From: Streptomyces netropsis
GTDB taxonomy: Bacteria > Actinomycetota > Actinomycetes > Streptomycetales > Streptomycetaceae
Length of the DNA stretch: 64,000 bases
NCBI RefSeq assembly: GCF_014203545.1
Contig: NZ_JACHJG010000008.1
Location: 239,934-303,933 of the forward strand
Direction: 5' to 3'
Both the position numbers and the translations under genes were made by a program. Below the pieces are notes generated by a model. That model did not search any database, was not told the origin of the DNA, and worked only from the letters and a program-made list of their open reading frames with translations. Shown here one piece after another: positions 50,059 to 58,659 of this stretch. The stretch's first letter is position 1. Every line of letters begins with the position of its first letter.

Positions 50059-50934
50059 TCACACCTTGGGCACGCGCAGCTTCGTCCAGCTCGCCCTGCC
50101 GGGGGTGCCGTCCGCGTCCGAACCGGAGTAGCCGAGTTTGCGCTGCCACGCCGCGTACGACTTGCGGTCGGCCTCGGTCCACTCGGGACCGGGGCCTTCC
50201 TCGTAGCGGCCGCATCCCTCCGCCACCAGCCGTCTGCCCATCGCGGTGACGACGCGGCTGTTGCGGCCCGCGCGGAAGAAGTCCCCGCCGGGGAAGGGCT
50301 CGTACTGCGGTGGCTTCGGCTGGGGCCCCGGCCCGCCCGGCTTCCCCTTGAGGCAGCCGGCTATCCGGGTGCGCATCGAGCTCATCGTGAAGCCCTTGGG
50401 ATCGATCTTGTTGTTGGTCCACTCCTTGTGGCCGATCACCGAGCGCTCGGTCCAGCCATGGGCCCGGCAGATCGCCGCCGACACCTTCTCGATGGCTTCC
50501 AACTGTGCGGCGGGCCACGGGTCCTCCCCGTCGCCGAGATTGATGCACTCGAACCCGTAGAAGCGCGCATTGCCGTCGGTGTCGTTCTCGTTGGGCGCGG
50601 GCAGCGACCGCTCCTCGATCACCGCGCTGAGGACGTCGCCGTCGCCCAGTCCCGCGTGGTTGGCTCTGCCGTTGCCCACGAGGTGGACCGTGCCGTCCTT
50701 GGCGATGACGCCGTGGCACAACGGCCCGGGCAGCTCCGAGTAACCGTCGTAGCAGAGATCGACCGACTCGTCCGTCCCCGAGGTGACGGTGTGGTGGATG
50801 ACCACCCCGTGCACGGGACCCCACGCCCCCTTGCCGTTACGGTTGTGGGTACGCCAACTGCGGTGCTCCTGGACCTTCACACCCTCCTGACGGAGAGCCT
50901 CGACCAGTCGGTCGGCGGACAGGGGCTGTGCCAT
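50059..50934 (-). CDS. N-acetylmuramoyl-L-alanine amidase with wall-binding tail
   Basis: Protein of 291 aa from the ATG at 50934 (AAGGAGGAAGTC upstream). The Amidase_2/PGRP domain covers residues 20-185: VHGVVIHHTVTSGTDESV with the first zinc His, ANHAGLG, ARFYGFECINLGDGED, and VIGHKEWTNNKIDPKGF with the second His and catalytic Lys. The C-terminal 80 residues (FFRAGRNSRVVTAMGRRLVA, YAAWQRKLGYSGSDADGTPG) form a peptidoglycan-binding-like domain. There is no signal peptide. It lies 63 bp after the DUF6519-like gene in the same direction, so it is probably the last gene of the injection-system operon and may open the wall during assembly or release. Confidence 0.88.
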   Translation of the reverse strand: MAQPLSADRLVEALRQEGVKVQEHRSWRTHNRNGKGAWGPVHGVVIHHTVTSGTDESVDLCYDGYSELPGPLCHGVIAKDGTVHLVGNGRANHAGLGDGDVLSAVIEERSLPAPNENDTDGNARFYGFECINLGDGEDPWPAAQLEAIEKVSAAICRAHGWTERSVIGHKEWTNNKIDPKGFTMSSMRTRIAGCLKGKPGGPGPQPKPPQYEPFPGGDFFRAGRNSRVVTAMGRRLVAEGCGRYEEGPGPEWTEADRKSYAAWQRKLGYSGSDADGTPGRASWTKLRVPKV

Positions 50935-50997
50935 GACTTCCTCCTTGACTACGTACAAAGTCGTACTCGCGTGCGGAACAGCGGACCGTCCGGGACG

Positions 50998-52515
50998 TCA
51001 GTCCCGGGAGGCGCCCTCGATGTGCTCGATCGGCGCGGCCAACGGCCGGAACGTGTACCGCAAGTCGGTCACCGCGCTCTCGCCGCCCACCACCCAGGCC
51101 AGCGGGGCGTAGTGCGCGTCGACGCCCGCCGGGGGCTGGAGCAGTGGCCGCCCGTCCGCCGCCGCGGGCCACTCCACCGTGCCGGTGGCGGTGCGGGCGG
51201 GTGCGGCCCAGTAGTCCCCCGGCCGGTACCGGCCACCGGGTTCGAACCAGAGCTGTATGCCGTCCTCCAGGTCGATCCACGTGCCTTCGACGAGCTTCAG
51301 GGCGCCGTTGCGGTGGTGTCTGGCCGTGCCGCGGCCGCCGGGGGCGCGGTGGTCCCAGCGGCGCAGGAAGGGGTGCAGGCCGGGCAGCCTGCCGGTGCCC
51401 GGGCCGGGCTCGGCGTTCAACCGCACCCGGCGGCCCGGCAGGTCGACCTCCTCGACCCGCAGCAGATCGGCGGGCTCACCGCGGCTGGTGTAGGCGGAGT
51501 CGGCGAGTTCCACCCGGTCCCCGGCACCCAGGTCGAGCTTGTCGTCGTTGCCGAGCGTGGCCAGTTCCACCCAGGTGCCGTCGAGGGCGGCCACGGGGAA
51601 GACGACGGACCCGTTCTCCCTGGACCATTTGAAGGTGGCGGTCTCGGCCGTGCCGCCGGTGTGGATCTCCACGCGGTACAGCTGGTTCTCCGGGCCCCGG
51701 TAGCGGTGGTCGGGCCGGGTGAGGCAGGGCTCGTCGTCGGAGCGCTCCGGGCGTTCGGTGCGGAACGCGGCCGTCGCGGTCGGGGTGCGGTGTGCGTCGG
51801 CCCAGGTGCGGAAGGCCGTACGCACCTGGTCGGCCGTCGGATTGGCCGGGGCGCCCAGGTCGGTGCCGGCCAGGGGCAGGACCTGCCAGACGGTCTTGAT
51901 CCTGGCCGCCGTGTCCGGCAGTGCGGCCCCGAGAGCCACCTCCCGGATCTCGGGGTCCTCGGCGGCGGTGACCGTCCGCTCCCACACCTTGAGGTAGACC
52001 AGGTAGGGGAATTGCGCGGGCAGCCGGTCGGCGGGCTTCTCCGGGTCCCGGTAGGCGTCGGGCTGGTCCCAGTACGTCCAGACGGTTCCGTCGGTGCACG
52101 GGTGGTGTTCGCCGCCCGTGTCGCCGTCGGAGCCGGTGGAACCCTCGGATCCCGCCGGGGCGTCGGCACCGGCCGGAGCGTCGTGCGGCGTCGTGGTGGG
52201 CGCCTGCCCGGCCGGTGTCCCCGCCGGCGGCCGGTCGGCGTCGCACAGGATGCCGTCGACGTAGTAACGCCCGCCGTGGACGGCCAGGTTGTCGAGCTTG
52301 TTCTCACCCGGGCAGTAGTCGATGCGGAAGCCGGTGGCGCCGTGCGGGCCCCCGTGCTGCCCGATCAGGTCGGCGGCCAGGGCGCGCGCCTGGTGTTGCG
52401 TGATCGCCGTCTGCTCGTTGGCGTCGGCGTCGAGCTGGACCCGGCCCTGCTGGGCGAGCACACCGGAGTAGTGCTTGGCGGGCCGGAAGGTGACGCGGGA
52501 GAGGTCTGCGTGCAT
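50998..52515 (-). CDS. DUF6519-like injection-system protein
   Basis: Protein of 505 aa beginning MHADLSRVTFRPAKHYSGVL followed by AQQGRVQLDADANEQ. This N-terminal signature defines a family found in actinobacterial contractile injection loci (DUF6519). The rest is beta-rich with repeated acidic loops (ELATLGNDDKLDLGAGDRVE, GTWIDLEDGIQLWFEPGG), and a Pro/Ala/Gly/Asp-rich low-complexity insert lies near residues 85-130. A structural role at the baseplate or as a fibre-like attachment is likely but not established. The ATG is 46 bp after the tail-protein-I-like gene. Confidence 0.75.
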   Translation of the reverse strand: MHADLSRVTFRPAKHYSGVLAQQGRVQLDADANEQTAITQHQARALAADLIGQHGGPHGATGFRIDYCPGENKLDNLAVHGGRYYVDGILCDADRPPAGTPAGQAPTTTPHDAPAGADAPAGSEGSTGSDGDTGGEHHPCTDGTVWTYWDQPDAYRDPEKPADRLPAQFPYLVYLKVWERTVTAAEDPEIREVALGAALPDTAARIKTVWQVLPLAGTDLGAPANPTADQVRTAFRTWADAHRTPTATAAFRTERPERSDDEPCLTRPDHRYRGPENQLYRVEIHTGGTAETATFKWSRENGSVVFPVAALDGTWVELATLGNDDKLDLGAGDRVELADSAYTSRGEPADLLRVEEVDLPGRRVRLNAEPGPGTGRLPGLHPFLRRWDHRAPGGRGTARHHRNGALKLVEGTWIDLEDGIQLWFEPGGRYRPGDYWAAPARTATGTVEWPAAADGRPLLQPPAGVDAHYAPLAWVVGGESAVTDLRYTFRPLAAPIEHIEGASRD

Positions 52516-52561
52516 GAGTTCGTTCCCCTTGTGTTCGTTCCCCTGGATCCGTCGGGCGGGG

Positions 52562-54778
52562 TCAGGTGACGTGGATGATCCCGGCGTCCGTGCCGGCCGG
52601 TGAGAACTCCTCCAGGCGGGCCCGCAGACTGTCCTCGCGCTGGGGCTGGAAGAGATCGTGGAACGCGCCGAGTTCGGAGCCGTCCTCGGCCCCGCGGGTG
52701 ACCTCCGGCGCGCAGCCGTCGGCCAGTTGGCCGTAGGCCGGGCCGCCGTAGCGGACGCCGGTGAACACCGGCCGGACGCGGGCGGCCTCGGCGTCCTGCA
52801 GTGCGGGGAGGTCGGCCGGGTCGATGCCGCCCTGCTCGGCCCGTTCCCGCACGGCGGCGCGCACCCCGTCCGGCTGGCAGTGGTAGCGGCGGGGTGTGCG
52901 CGAGCCCGGCGGCACGTAGCAGAACCGCATGCAGCCGATGCCGCGCCGGGCCGCGTTGACGCGGCCGGTGAACATGCTGTCCTCGGCGATCTCGACGGCG
53001 TGGACGTGGACTTCCCCGATCACCGTGGTGCGGTGGGCGTGCAGCACGGCGTGGGCGTGTCGGCATTCGGGCCCGGAGAGGGCCTCGCGGTCGGAGCCGG
53101 TGGCGTCCAGGACGCTGTCGGCGATGTGGATCTCCAGCGGGTCGGTGCCGGCCTCGTCGCCGACGACCTCGATCGTGCCGAGGACGCTGCGTTCGATCTG
53201 CACACAGGCCGTGGTGCACTCCAGGACCAGGCTGGGCTCCTGCGGCGAGTGCGGCTCACATCGCGGCTCCAGCGACCAGCCGGGCACCAGCGTGCAGTGC
53301 CGGACGACGACGGAGCCGACGGGGCCGGTCACGTTGATGCCCCGTCCGGTGACGAGCAGTCCGTCCAGGACGACGCGCGGCCCCGGCCCGTCGCCGGGAT
53401 TGCCGTGGATGTTGAGCGCGTCAGGCCGGTTGCTGTACCAGTCGAGCAGACGGATCACCGGCCGGGCGCCCTCGGCGGCGCGCAGCTCCAGCCGCTCCCC
53501 CGGGGACAGGTCGAAGTCCAGCTGCTCCTGGTGGGCGCCGCTGTGGGTGAGCTCGATGACGGCTTCGGCGCCGCCGTCGGAGCGCCATTGCTCGTAGGCG
53601 TCCATGATGCGCTCGTGGGGGCGGCCCGGTCCGACCTGGTAGACGGTGGACCGGGGCGGTGTGTCGCGTTCGCGCGGGTACTCCCCGCCGCCGGTGTCGT
53701 CGCTGAACGCGTAGTGGTAGCTGACCCATGCCCCGTGGCGGGGCGCGCAGCGGGTGCCGAAGGCGATCCGGCCGAGTTCGGGGTCGACGACGACCTGGCC
53801 GCGCCGGGCCCGGTAGGTCCAGTCGGACAGGTCGGCGACGACGATGTCGGCGGGCGGCACCGGCTCCTCGTCGTCGTCGCGCCAGACGGTGAACGAGCGG
53901 CCGGGTCCGTACGTGTCGGTGAGCCGGTCGGCGAGCTGTCGGCGGCGGATGAGGACGGGGACGTTGTCCATGGTCGCCAGGTGCGAGGCCGAGGGCTCGG
54001 GTTCGGGCTTGGCCACCAGTGGGCTGTCGTTGCCGAGGATGGAGAAGGTGTAGAGGTTGCGGGCCCGGTCGATGCAGTACGCGGGGGCGCGGGTCACCGA
54101 GTAGGGCTTCAGGCGCCATACGAACAGGCCGACGCCCGCCGGGGTGTACCCGCTCTGTCGGCGGGCGGATCCGGCCCGTCGTACGTCGGCGCTGTGTGCG
54201 GCCGCGTCGAAGGCGCCGCCGAGCAGGTCCAGCGTGGCCCCCTCACGAACGTCGAGCAGCCGTCCCCGGGTCAGCCGGGTCGCGGTGGCCGCTTCCTGGC
54301 CCGCCCCGAACAGGCGCACCGGCTGGTGGGCGCCGAGCAGTCGGGAGAACTCCACCGCTCTGGCGGGCCAGTCGGCCACCGACGCCGACAGTTGTTCCAG
54401 CAGTGCCAGGGTGCCTTTGCGCCGCCGGTTGGCGACGGTGTCCGCCACGTCGCGGCGGGGGGCGAGGCGGGCGGCGAGGCGCCGCCGGGACTCGGCCCGT
54501 CCCCCGCCGGGGCCGCCCGGGGACAGGCCGGTGGTCAGCACTTCTTCGTAGCCGGGCAGGATGCGGTAGCCGACGAGGTCGCCGAGGTAGGGCACGGCCC
54601 AGTCGGCGCAGGTCTCGACGAACCAGTCCTCGTAGCCCTGCTCCACGCCCGAGCGCACCAGATCGACCTGCTCGGCGATCACGGCCAGCAGGGCCCGCAG
54701 CGGCTCCCCGGCCTCGGCGTCGCGCAGTTGGTGCCACTGCGGGAGCAGTTCCAGCAGGCCGTCGGGCTCACGGTTCAC
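52562..54778 (-). CDS. Tail-protein-I-like baseplate protein with extended C-terminus
   Basis: Protein of 738 aa from a GTG overlapping the upstream stop (GTGA). The first about 180 residues match phage tail protein I / gpI-like wedge subunits: LLELLPQWHQLRDAEAGEPL, ADWAVPYLGDLVGYRIL, VANRRRKGTLALLEQLSASV. The C-terminal half has beta-helix character (NVTGPVGSVVVRHCTLVPGW, IERSVLGTIEVVGDEAGTDP, IHIADSVLDATGSDREALS) as in fibre-like right-handed helices, and ends GAFHDLFQPQREDSLRARLE. Phage gpI is about 200 aa, so most of this protein is extra. Confidence 0.8.
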   Translation of the reverse strand: MNREPDGLLELLPQWHQLRDAEAGEPLRALLAVIAEQVDLVRSGVEQGYEDWFVETCADWAVPYLGDLVGYRILPGYEEVLTTGLSPGGPGGGRAESRRRLAARLAPRRDVADTVANRRRKGTLALLEQLSASVADWPARAVEFSRLLGAHQPVRLFGAGQEAATATRLTRGRLLDVREGATLDLLGGAFDAAAHSADVRRAGSARRQSGYTPAGVGLFVWRLKPYSVTRAPAYCIDRARNLYTFSILGNDSPLVAKPEPEPSASHLATMDNVPVLIRRRQLADRLTDTYGPGRSFTVWRDDDEEPVPPADIVVADLSDWTYRARRGQVVVDPELGRIAFGTRCAPRHGAWVSYHYAFSDDTGGGEYPRERDTPPRSTVYQVGPGRPHERIMDAYEQWRSDGGAEAVIELTHSGAHQEQLDFDLSPGERLELRAAEGARPVIRLLDWYSNRPDALNIHGNPGDGPGPRVVLDGLLVTGRGINVTGPVGSVVVRHCTLVPGWSLEPRCEPHSPQEPSLVLECTTACVQIERSVLGTIEVVGDEAGTDPLEIHIADSVLDATGSDREALSGPECRHAHAVLHAHRTTVIGEVHVHAVEIAEDSMFTGRVNAARRGIGCMRFCYVPPGSRTPRRYHCQPDGVRAAVRERAEQGGIDPADLPALQDAEAARVRPVFTGVRYGGPAYGQLADGCAPEVTRGAEDGSELGAFHDLFQPQREDSLRARLEEFSPAGTDAGIIHVT

Positions 54779-57700
54779 GCCCGTGCCTCCTTAAGGATCA
54801 GTGTGTCCGGCACGTCCGGGGAGAGCAGTGCGAACTGCGCCGGGCGGATGCCGCGGAAGACGAACACCGTGCGGCCCTTGGGCAGTGGCCTGGTGTCGGT
54901 GATGTCGGGGTTGAGCCGCAGCAGTTCGGCGACGGTGATGCCGTTCTTCGCGGCCACCGCGGTGAGCGTCTCGGTGGTCTCCTGGCCCGGGGGCGACACC
55001 CGGTAGCGGTCCTCGTCGTACGCGGCGAGCCGGGACCCGACCACCGCCTGAGGGCGCTTCAGTCTCTCGGGCAGTTTCTCCAGGCCTTCGGGGGTCAGGC
55101 TGCCGGGCACCCCGGTGAAGGCGTCCACGTCCACGTAGTCCACGCCCGGTACCGACTGGGCGGTCGCCAGCACCTCCGACAGGTACGCGGGCCGGCCGAG
55201 TTCGCGTGCCGGGTAGCCGAGCCGGGCCAGCAGGGCGCGGCGCAGCGCCGGTTCGACCAGGTCCCACGTGTGGTCGGGGTGCACCCGGACGTTGGCCGCG
55301 ACGATGAGCAGCACCAGTTCCCGTACGGCCACGGTGACCGGTACCCGGGGGTCGCCGTGGGCGGCGAGGGAGGACCGCAGGGTGCGGACGATGTCGGAGT
55401 CGTCGCCGAGTTCGATGTCGTCGACGCCGGCGACGGTCAGGTGCACGCTGCGCCGGGTGCCGTCGAAGATCTCCCGGGCGCTGGCGCGGCCGATGCCGGC
55501 CCGCGAGCGGGCGAAGTCCTCGTAGTCGGCCACGGAGACGAGGCGGTCGAGCGCGGTGACGGACAGGGGGATGTTGCGGCGGGCGAGCCCGGGGCCGTCC
55601 GGGTCGGCGCCGCCGGTGGCGGGCAGCGGGTTGACGACGGCGGTGACCCCGAGGGGGCGGGTGGTGGGCTGGGTGATGCGGCCGGCCTTGACGTTGGCGG
55701 ATCTGCCGACGCCGATGCGGTACCGGGCGCGGACGTTCTCGTGTCCGGTGGGCAGGCGCGAGCCGTGCACGCCGTCGCCGAAGGTGATGGTGGTCCGCCC
55801 GGCGGCGGCATCGGAGGGATCGGCCGCACCGGTGGTGCCGGTGACGAATACGCGTTCCTGCGGGCCGCGTCCGGCGAGGCTGTCGACCTCCCGCCAGCGC
55901 ACCCCGTCCACCCGGACCTCGAGGGTGCTCTGCGCGCCCAGCGCGTTCTCGGCGGCGAGCCAGGTCAGCGGGGACTGCCAGAGGGTGAACGTCTGGTTGG
56001 CCCGGCCCGCGTCGCCGCTGCCGATCGGTTCGTCGCGGGTGGCGCCGTGGGTGGCCCGTGCGACGTTGCCGTGGATGCGCAGGGTCTCGCGCCGGTAGCG
56101 GTGGGCCAGGTCCGCGGTGAGCACGAGCGTGGTGTGCACCGCGTCGCCCGGCAGCGCGGGGTCGACGCTCTGCCGGGCGCCGGCGACCATGGCGAGCTCC
56201 GTGCCGCGCACCCCGGTGGTGCCGGGGATGTCGGTGCGCTCGCCGCTGAAGACCAGCCAGCGGCCGGGTGCCAGCCCGTCGTACAGCCCGGCCAGCTCGA
56301 TCTCGTTGCCGTGGACGTCCTCGGTCACCGTCTCCTCGGCGAGGCGGAGGGCGTCGCCGCGGGCGTGGACGGTGGCGTCCCTGATGTGGGCCAGGGAGAC
56401 GTCGTCGGCGTCGAGCCAGTCGTCCTGGAGGGTGAGTTCGGTGACCTTGCCGGTGATGCCGAAGGCGGCACGGGAGAGGACCCGCACGCCGGTGACCCGG
56501 GTGACGACCAGGGCGAACTCCTTGCTGCCGGGGATCTGGCCGGGGCTGCCCTTGCGGGGGCGTTCGACGGCGACCCAGCTGCCGGGGCCGATGCCGTCGT
56601 AGACGGCGTCGAGGGCCAGCTTGTTCCGGTCGGTGACCTCCAGTTGCGTGCCGATGGTCACGCTGACGGTGGAGGGCTTCCCGGTGGGCGTCCTGCGGGC
56701 CACGTTGATCGTGAGCCGGCCGAGCGTCCGCTGCTGGGCCGACTCGTCGGGCCCCAGGGGGTATTCCACGGTGGCGGCACCGTCGGTGACGGTGACCAGC
56801 ACCCTGTTGTCGCTGTTGGGCCGGGAGACGAACACGGTGGCCTTGGGCAGTTTGGGCAGCAGCTCCGCACGGACACCGAGCTTGTGCGGGTCCGGGGGCG
56901 GCGGGGGTGCAGCCTCGCCCGCCGGGTCGGGATCCCGCTCGGGGGGCGGCAGCTGGGTGCTGACCTGTACCTCACCGGGGCCGACGTCCTCGACCTTCTC
57001 GTTCATCTCCTCGTCGCTGCGGAGCTTGAGCTCCTTGGTCGGCGAGGAGGAGTCGGCGACCGAGTGGGTGAACGCGATCTTCGCCGGGACGGTGCCCGCG
57101 GTGTCGTAGGTGACCGTGGTGTCGAGCGAGGTGCTGCCGCTGAGCGGCCAGTCCTCGTAGTAGTCGATCTCGTTGTTGTTCTTGTAGTGGGGCTTCATGG
57201 GCGCGGTCGCGCCGAACGGCGTCGCGGTGGCCCTCATCACCTGGACCGTGGCCAGCGCCAGCGGCGCGGTCAGGTCCGCCTGCCGCCAGGCGTCGTGCAG
57301 ACCGTCGCGGATCCTGGTGTCGAGCGCGGCCAGCAGTTGGGCACCGATGTCGGAGCCGGGCGCGTAGATGTGCTCGGGGTCCCGGGCGAGGTGGCGGGCG
57401 TTGGCCGGGGGCCGTACGGGCGCGGTCCGCAGGGCGGGCAGCAGGGCGCCCAGGCCACGGAAGGCCGGGGCGGCCGGTTCCGCCGCTGCGGACCGCTGCC
57501 CGCCGCGCTCCGCTCCGGGGGCGGTCCCGAGGCGCAGCCCGGCGAAGAGGGTTTCGCCCTTCCCGCCGGCGCCCGGCGGCTTCGAGGGCTGCGGCGGCTC
57601 CAGCGCACGGGCCTGCCCGATCAGTTCGGCGAACTTCGCGGCCAGCGCCTCGAACCAGCCGGCGATCTCCTGGTACCGGCGGGCGAGTTCGGCGGCCTCG

Positions 57701-58659
57701 TGGACCCGTTCCACGTCACGTGCCAGGCGGTCGGCGAGCGCGGTGGCGGTCTTGAGCGTGTCCAGGTCGCCCCGCAGCGGGGCGAGGACGTCCTTGTCGA
57801 ACCGCTCGACGAGGCGGCTGCTCTTGGGCCGGGGGTGGGGCGAGTCCTTCGCCGCCGGCGTGATCCATTTCTCGAGCTCTTCGCGCAGCCTCTTCAGCGA
57901 CGGCTGTGCGGCGACGGGAAGACCGATGGCGGTCACGTCGTTCTCACGGTCGAGGCGCACGTGGGGAACGGTGCGCAGAAACCTTTTGTCCCGGGCGGAC
58001 TCCTCGGCGCTGAAGACGAACAGGAGCTGATCGCCGGGCTTCACGTTGTTCGCCGTACCCGCGACGAACAGCTCCGTGCGCTTCTCCAGCCGGTCGGGCG
58101 TCACCTGGTAGGGGCGGCGGCGCAGCACGGCGAGCTCGTTCCACGACCAGCGGGCGGACAGCTCCTCCGAGGTCTCGAAGGACTGCGGCTCCTCCCCCGG
58201 TCCCGGCACGCTCTGGCTGCGGGCGCCGCGCGGGATCAGCACGGGCGTCTCCTGGCCGGGGCGCGGGTCCCGGTCGAGGGTGTAGGCGAGGAAGGTGTCC
58301 GCGGCCACACCGGGGCGGGGCCGGTGCCCGACGAGCCTGCCGAGCAGGGTGAGGGAGCCCTCCTCGGTGGCGGTGCGCAGGTACCCCTCGTTGGCGATCC
58401 GTTCGGAGTAGAAGGTGAGCAGGTCGCCCAGGACGGCCCAGGTGTCCAGCAGGCCGATCGCCGGGTCGTCGGGGGTGCGTACGGTCAGGTCGCGCAGCGC
58501 CGGGTAGGCGGGTCCGGACAGCCGGGCGAGCATGGAGGACAGGAACTCCCGGTGGGTGCCCACCCGGTAGCGGATGGCGCCCTGGCCGGGCGGGTTCACC
58601 ACCTCGGTGGGCGTGGCCGCCGAGGTGCCCCGGCAGCCGCAGTCGCATCGGCCGCTCAT
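54775..58659 (-). CDS. Giant baseplate wedge protein with LysM-like end
   Basis: Protein of 1294 aa starting MSGRCDCGCRG, with an ATG overlapping the upstream stop (ATGA). An early block AIGLLDTWAVLGDLLTFYSE, RIANEGYLRTATEEGSLTLL and FLAYTLDRD is the signature of gp6/baseplate-J-like proteins in contractile injection systems. The middle is long and beta-rich. A J-like core (VTALDRLVSVADYEDFARSR, GIGRASAREIF) lies near residue 1040. Residues about 1215-1270 read TLTAVAAKNGITVAELLRLN followed by PLPKGRTVFVF, which fits a LysM peptidoglycan-binding fold. It is probably the outer baseplate component. Confidence 0.82.
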   Translation of the reverse strand: MSGRCDCGCRGTSAATPTEVVNPPGQGAIRYRVGTHREFLSSMLARLSGPAYPALRDLTVRTPDDPAIGLLDTWAVLGDLLTFYSERIANEGYLRTATEEGSLTLLGRLVGHRPRPGVAADTFLAYTLDRDPRPGQETPVLIPRGARSQSVPGPGEEPQSFETSEELSARWSWNELAVLRRRPYQVTPDRLEKRTELFVAGTANNVKPGDQLLFVFSAEESARDKRFLRTVPHVRLDRENDVTAIGLPVAAQPSLKRLREELEKWITPAAKDSPHPRPKSSRLVERFDKDVLAPLRGDLDTLKTATALADRLARDVERVHEAAELARRYQEIAGWFEALAAKFAELIGQARALEPPQPSKPPGAGGKGETLFAGLRLGTAPGAERGGQRSAAAEPAAPAFRGLGALLPALRTAPVRPPANARHLARDPEHIYAPGSDIGAQLLAALDTRIRDGLHDAWRQADLTAPLALATVQVMRATATPFGATAPMKPHYKNNNEIDYYEDWPLSGSTSLDTTVTYDTAGTVPAKIAFTHSVADSSSPTKELKLRSDEEMNEKVEDVGPGEVQVSTQLPPPERDPDPAGEAAPPPPPDPHKLGVRAELLPKLPKATVFVSRPNSDNRVLVTVTDGAATVEYPLGPDESAQQRTLGRLTINVARRTPTGKPSTVSVTIGTQLEVTDRNKLALDAVYDGIGPGSWVAVERPRKGSPGQIPGSKEFALVVTRVTGVRVLSRAAFGITGKVTELTLQDDWLDADDVSLAHIRDATVHARGDALRLAEETVTEDVHGNEIELAGLYDGLAPGRWLVFSGERTDIPGTTGVRGTELAMVAGARQSVDPALPGDAVHTTLVLTADLAHRYRRETLRIHGNVARATHGATRDEPIGSGDAGRANQTFTLWQSPLTWLAAENALGAQSTLEVRVDGVRWREVDSLAGRGPQERVFVTGTTGAADPSDAAAGRTTITFGDGVHGSRLPTGHENVRARYRIGVGRSANVKAGRITQPTTRPLGVTAVVNPLPATGGADPDGPGLARRNIPLSVTALDRLVSVADYEDFARSRAGIGRASAREIFDGTRRSVHLTVAGVDDIELGDDSDIVRTLRSSLAAHGDPRVPVTVAVRELVLLIVAANVRVHPDHTWDLVEPALRRALLARLGYPARELGRPAYLSEVLATAQSVPGVDYVDVDAFTGVPGSLTPEGLEKLPERLKRPQAVVGSRLAAYDEDRYRVSPPGQETTETLTAVAAKNGITVAELLRLNPDITDTRPLPKGRTVFVFRGIRPAQFALLSPDVPDTLILKEARA

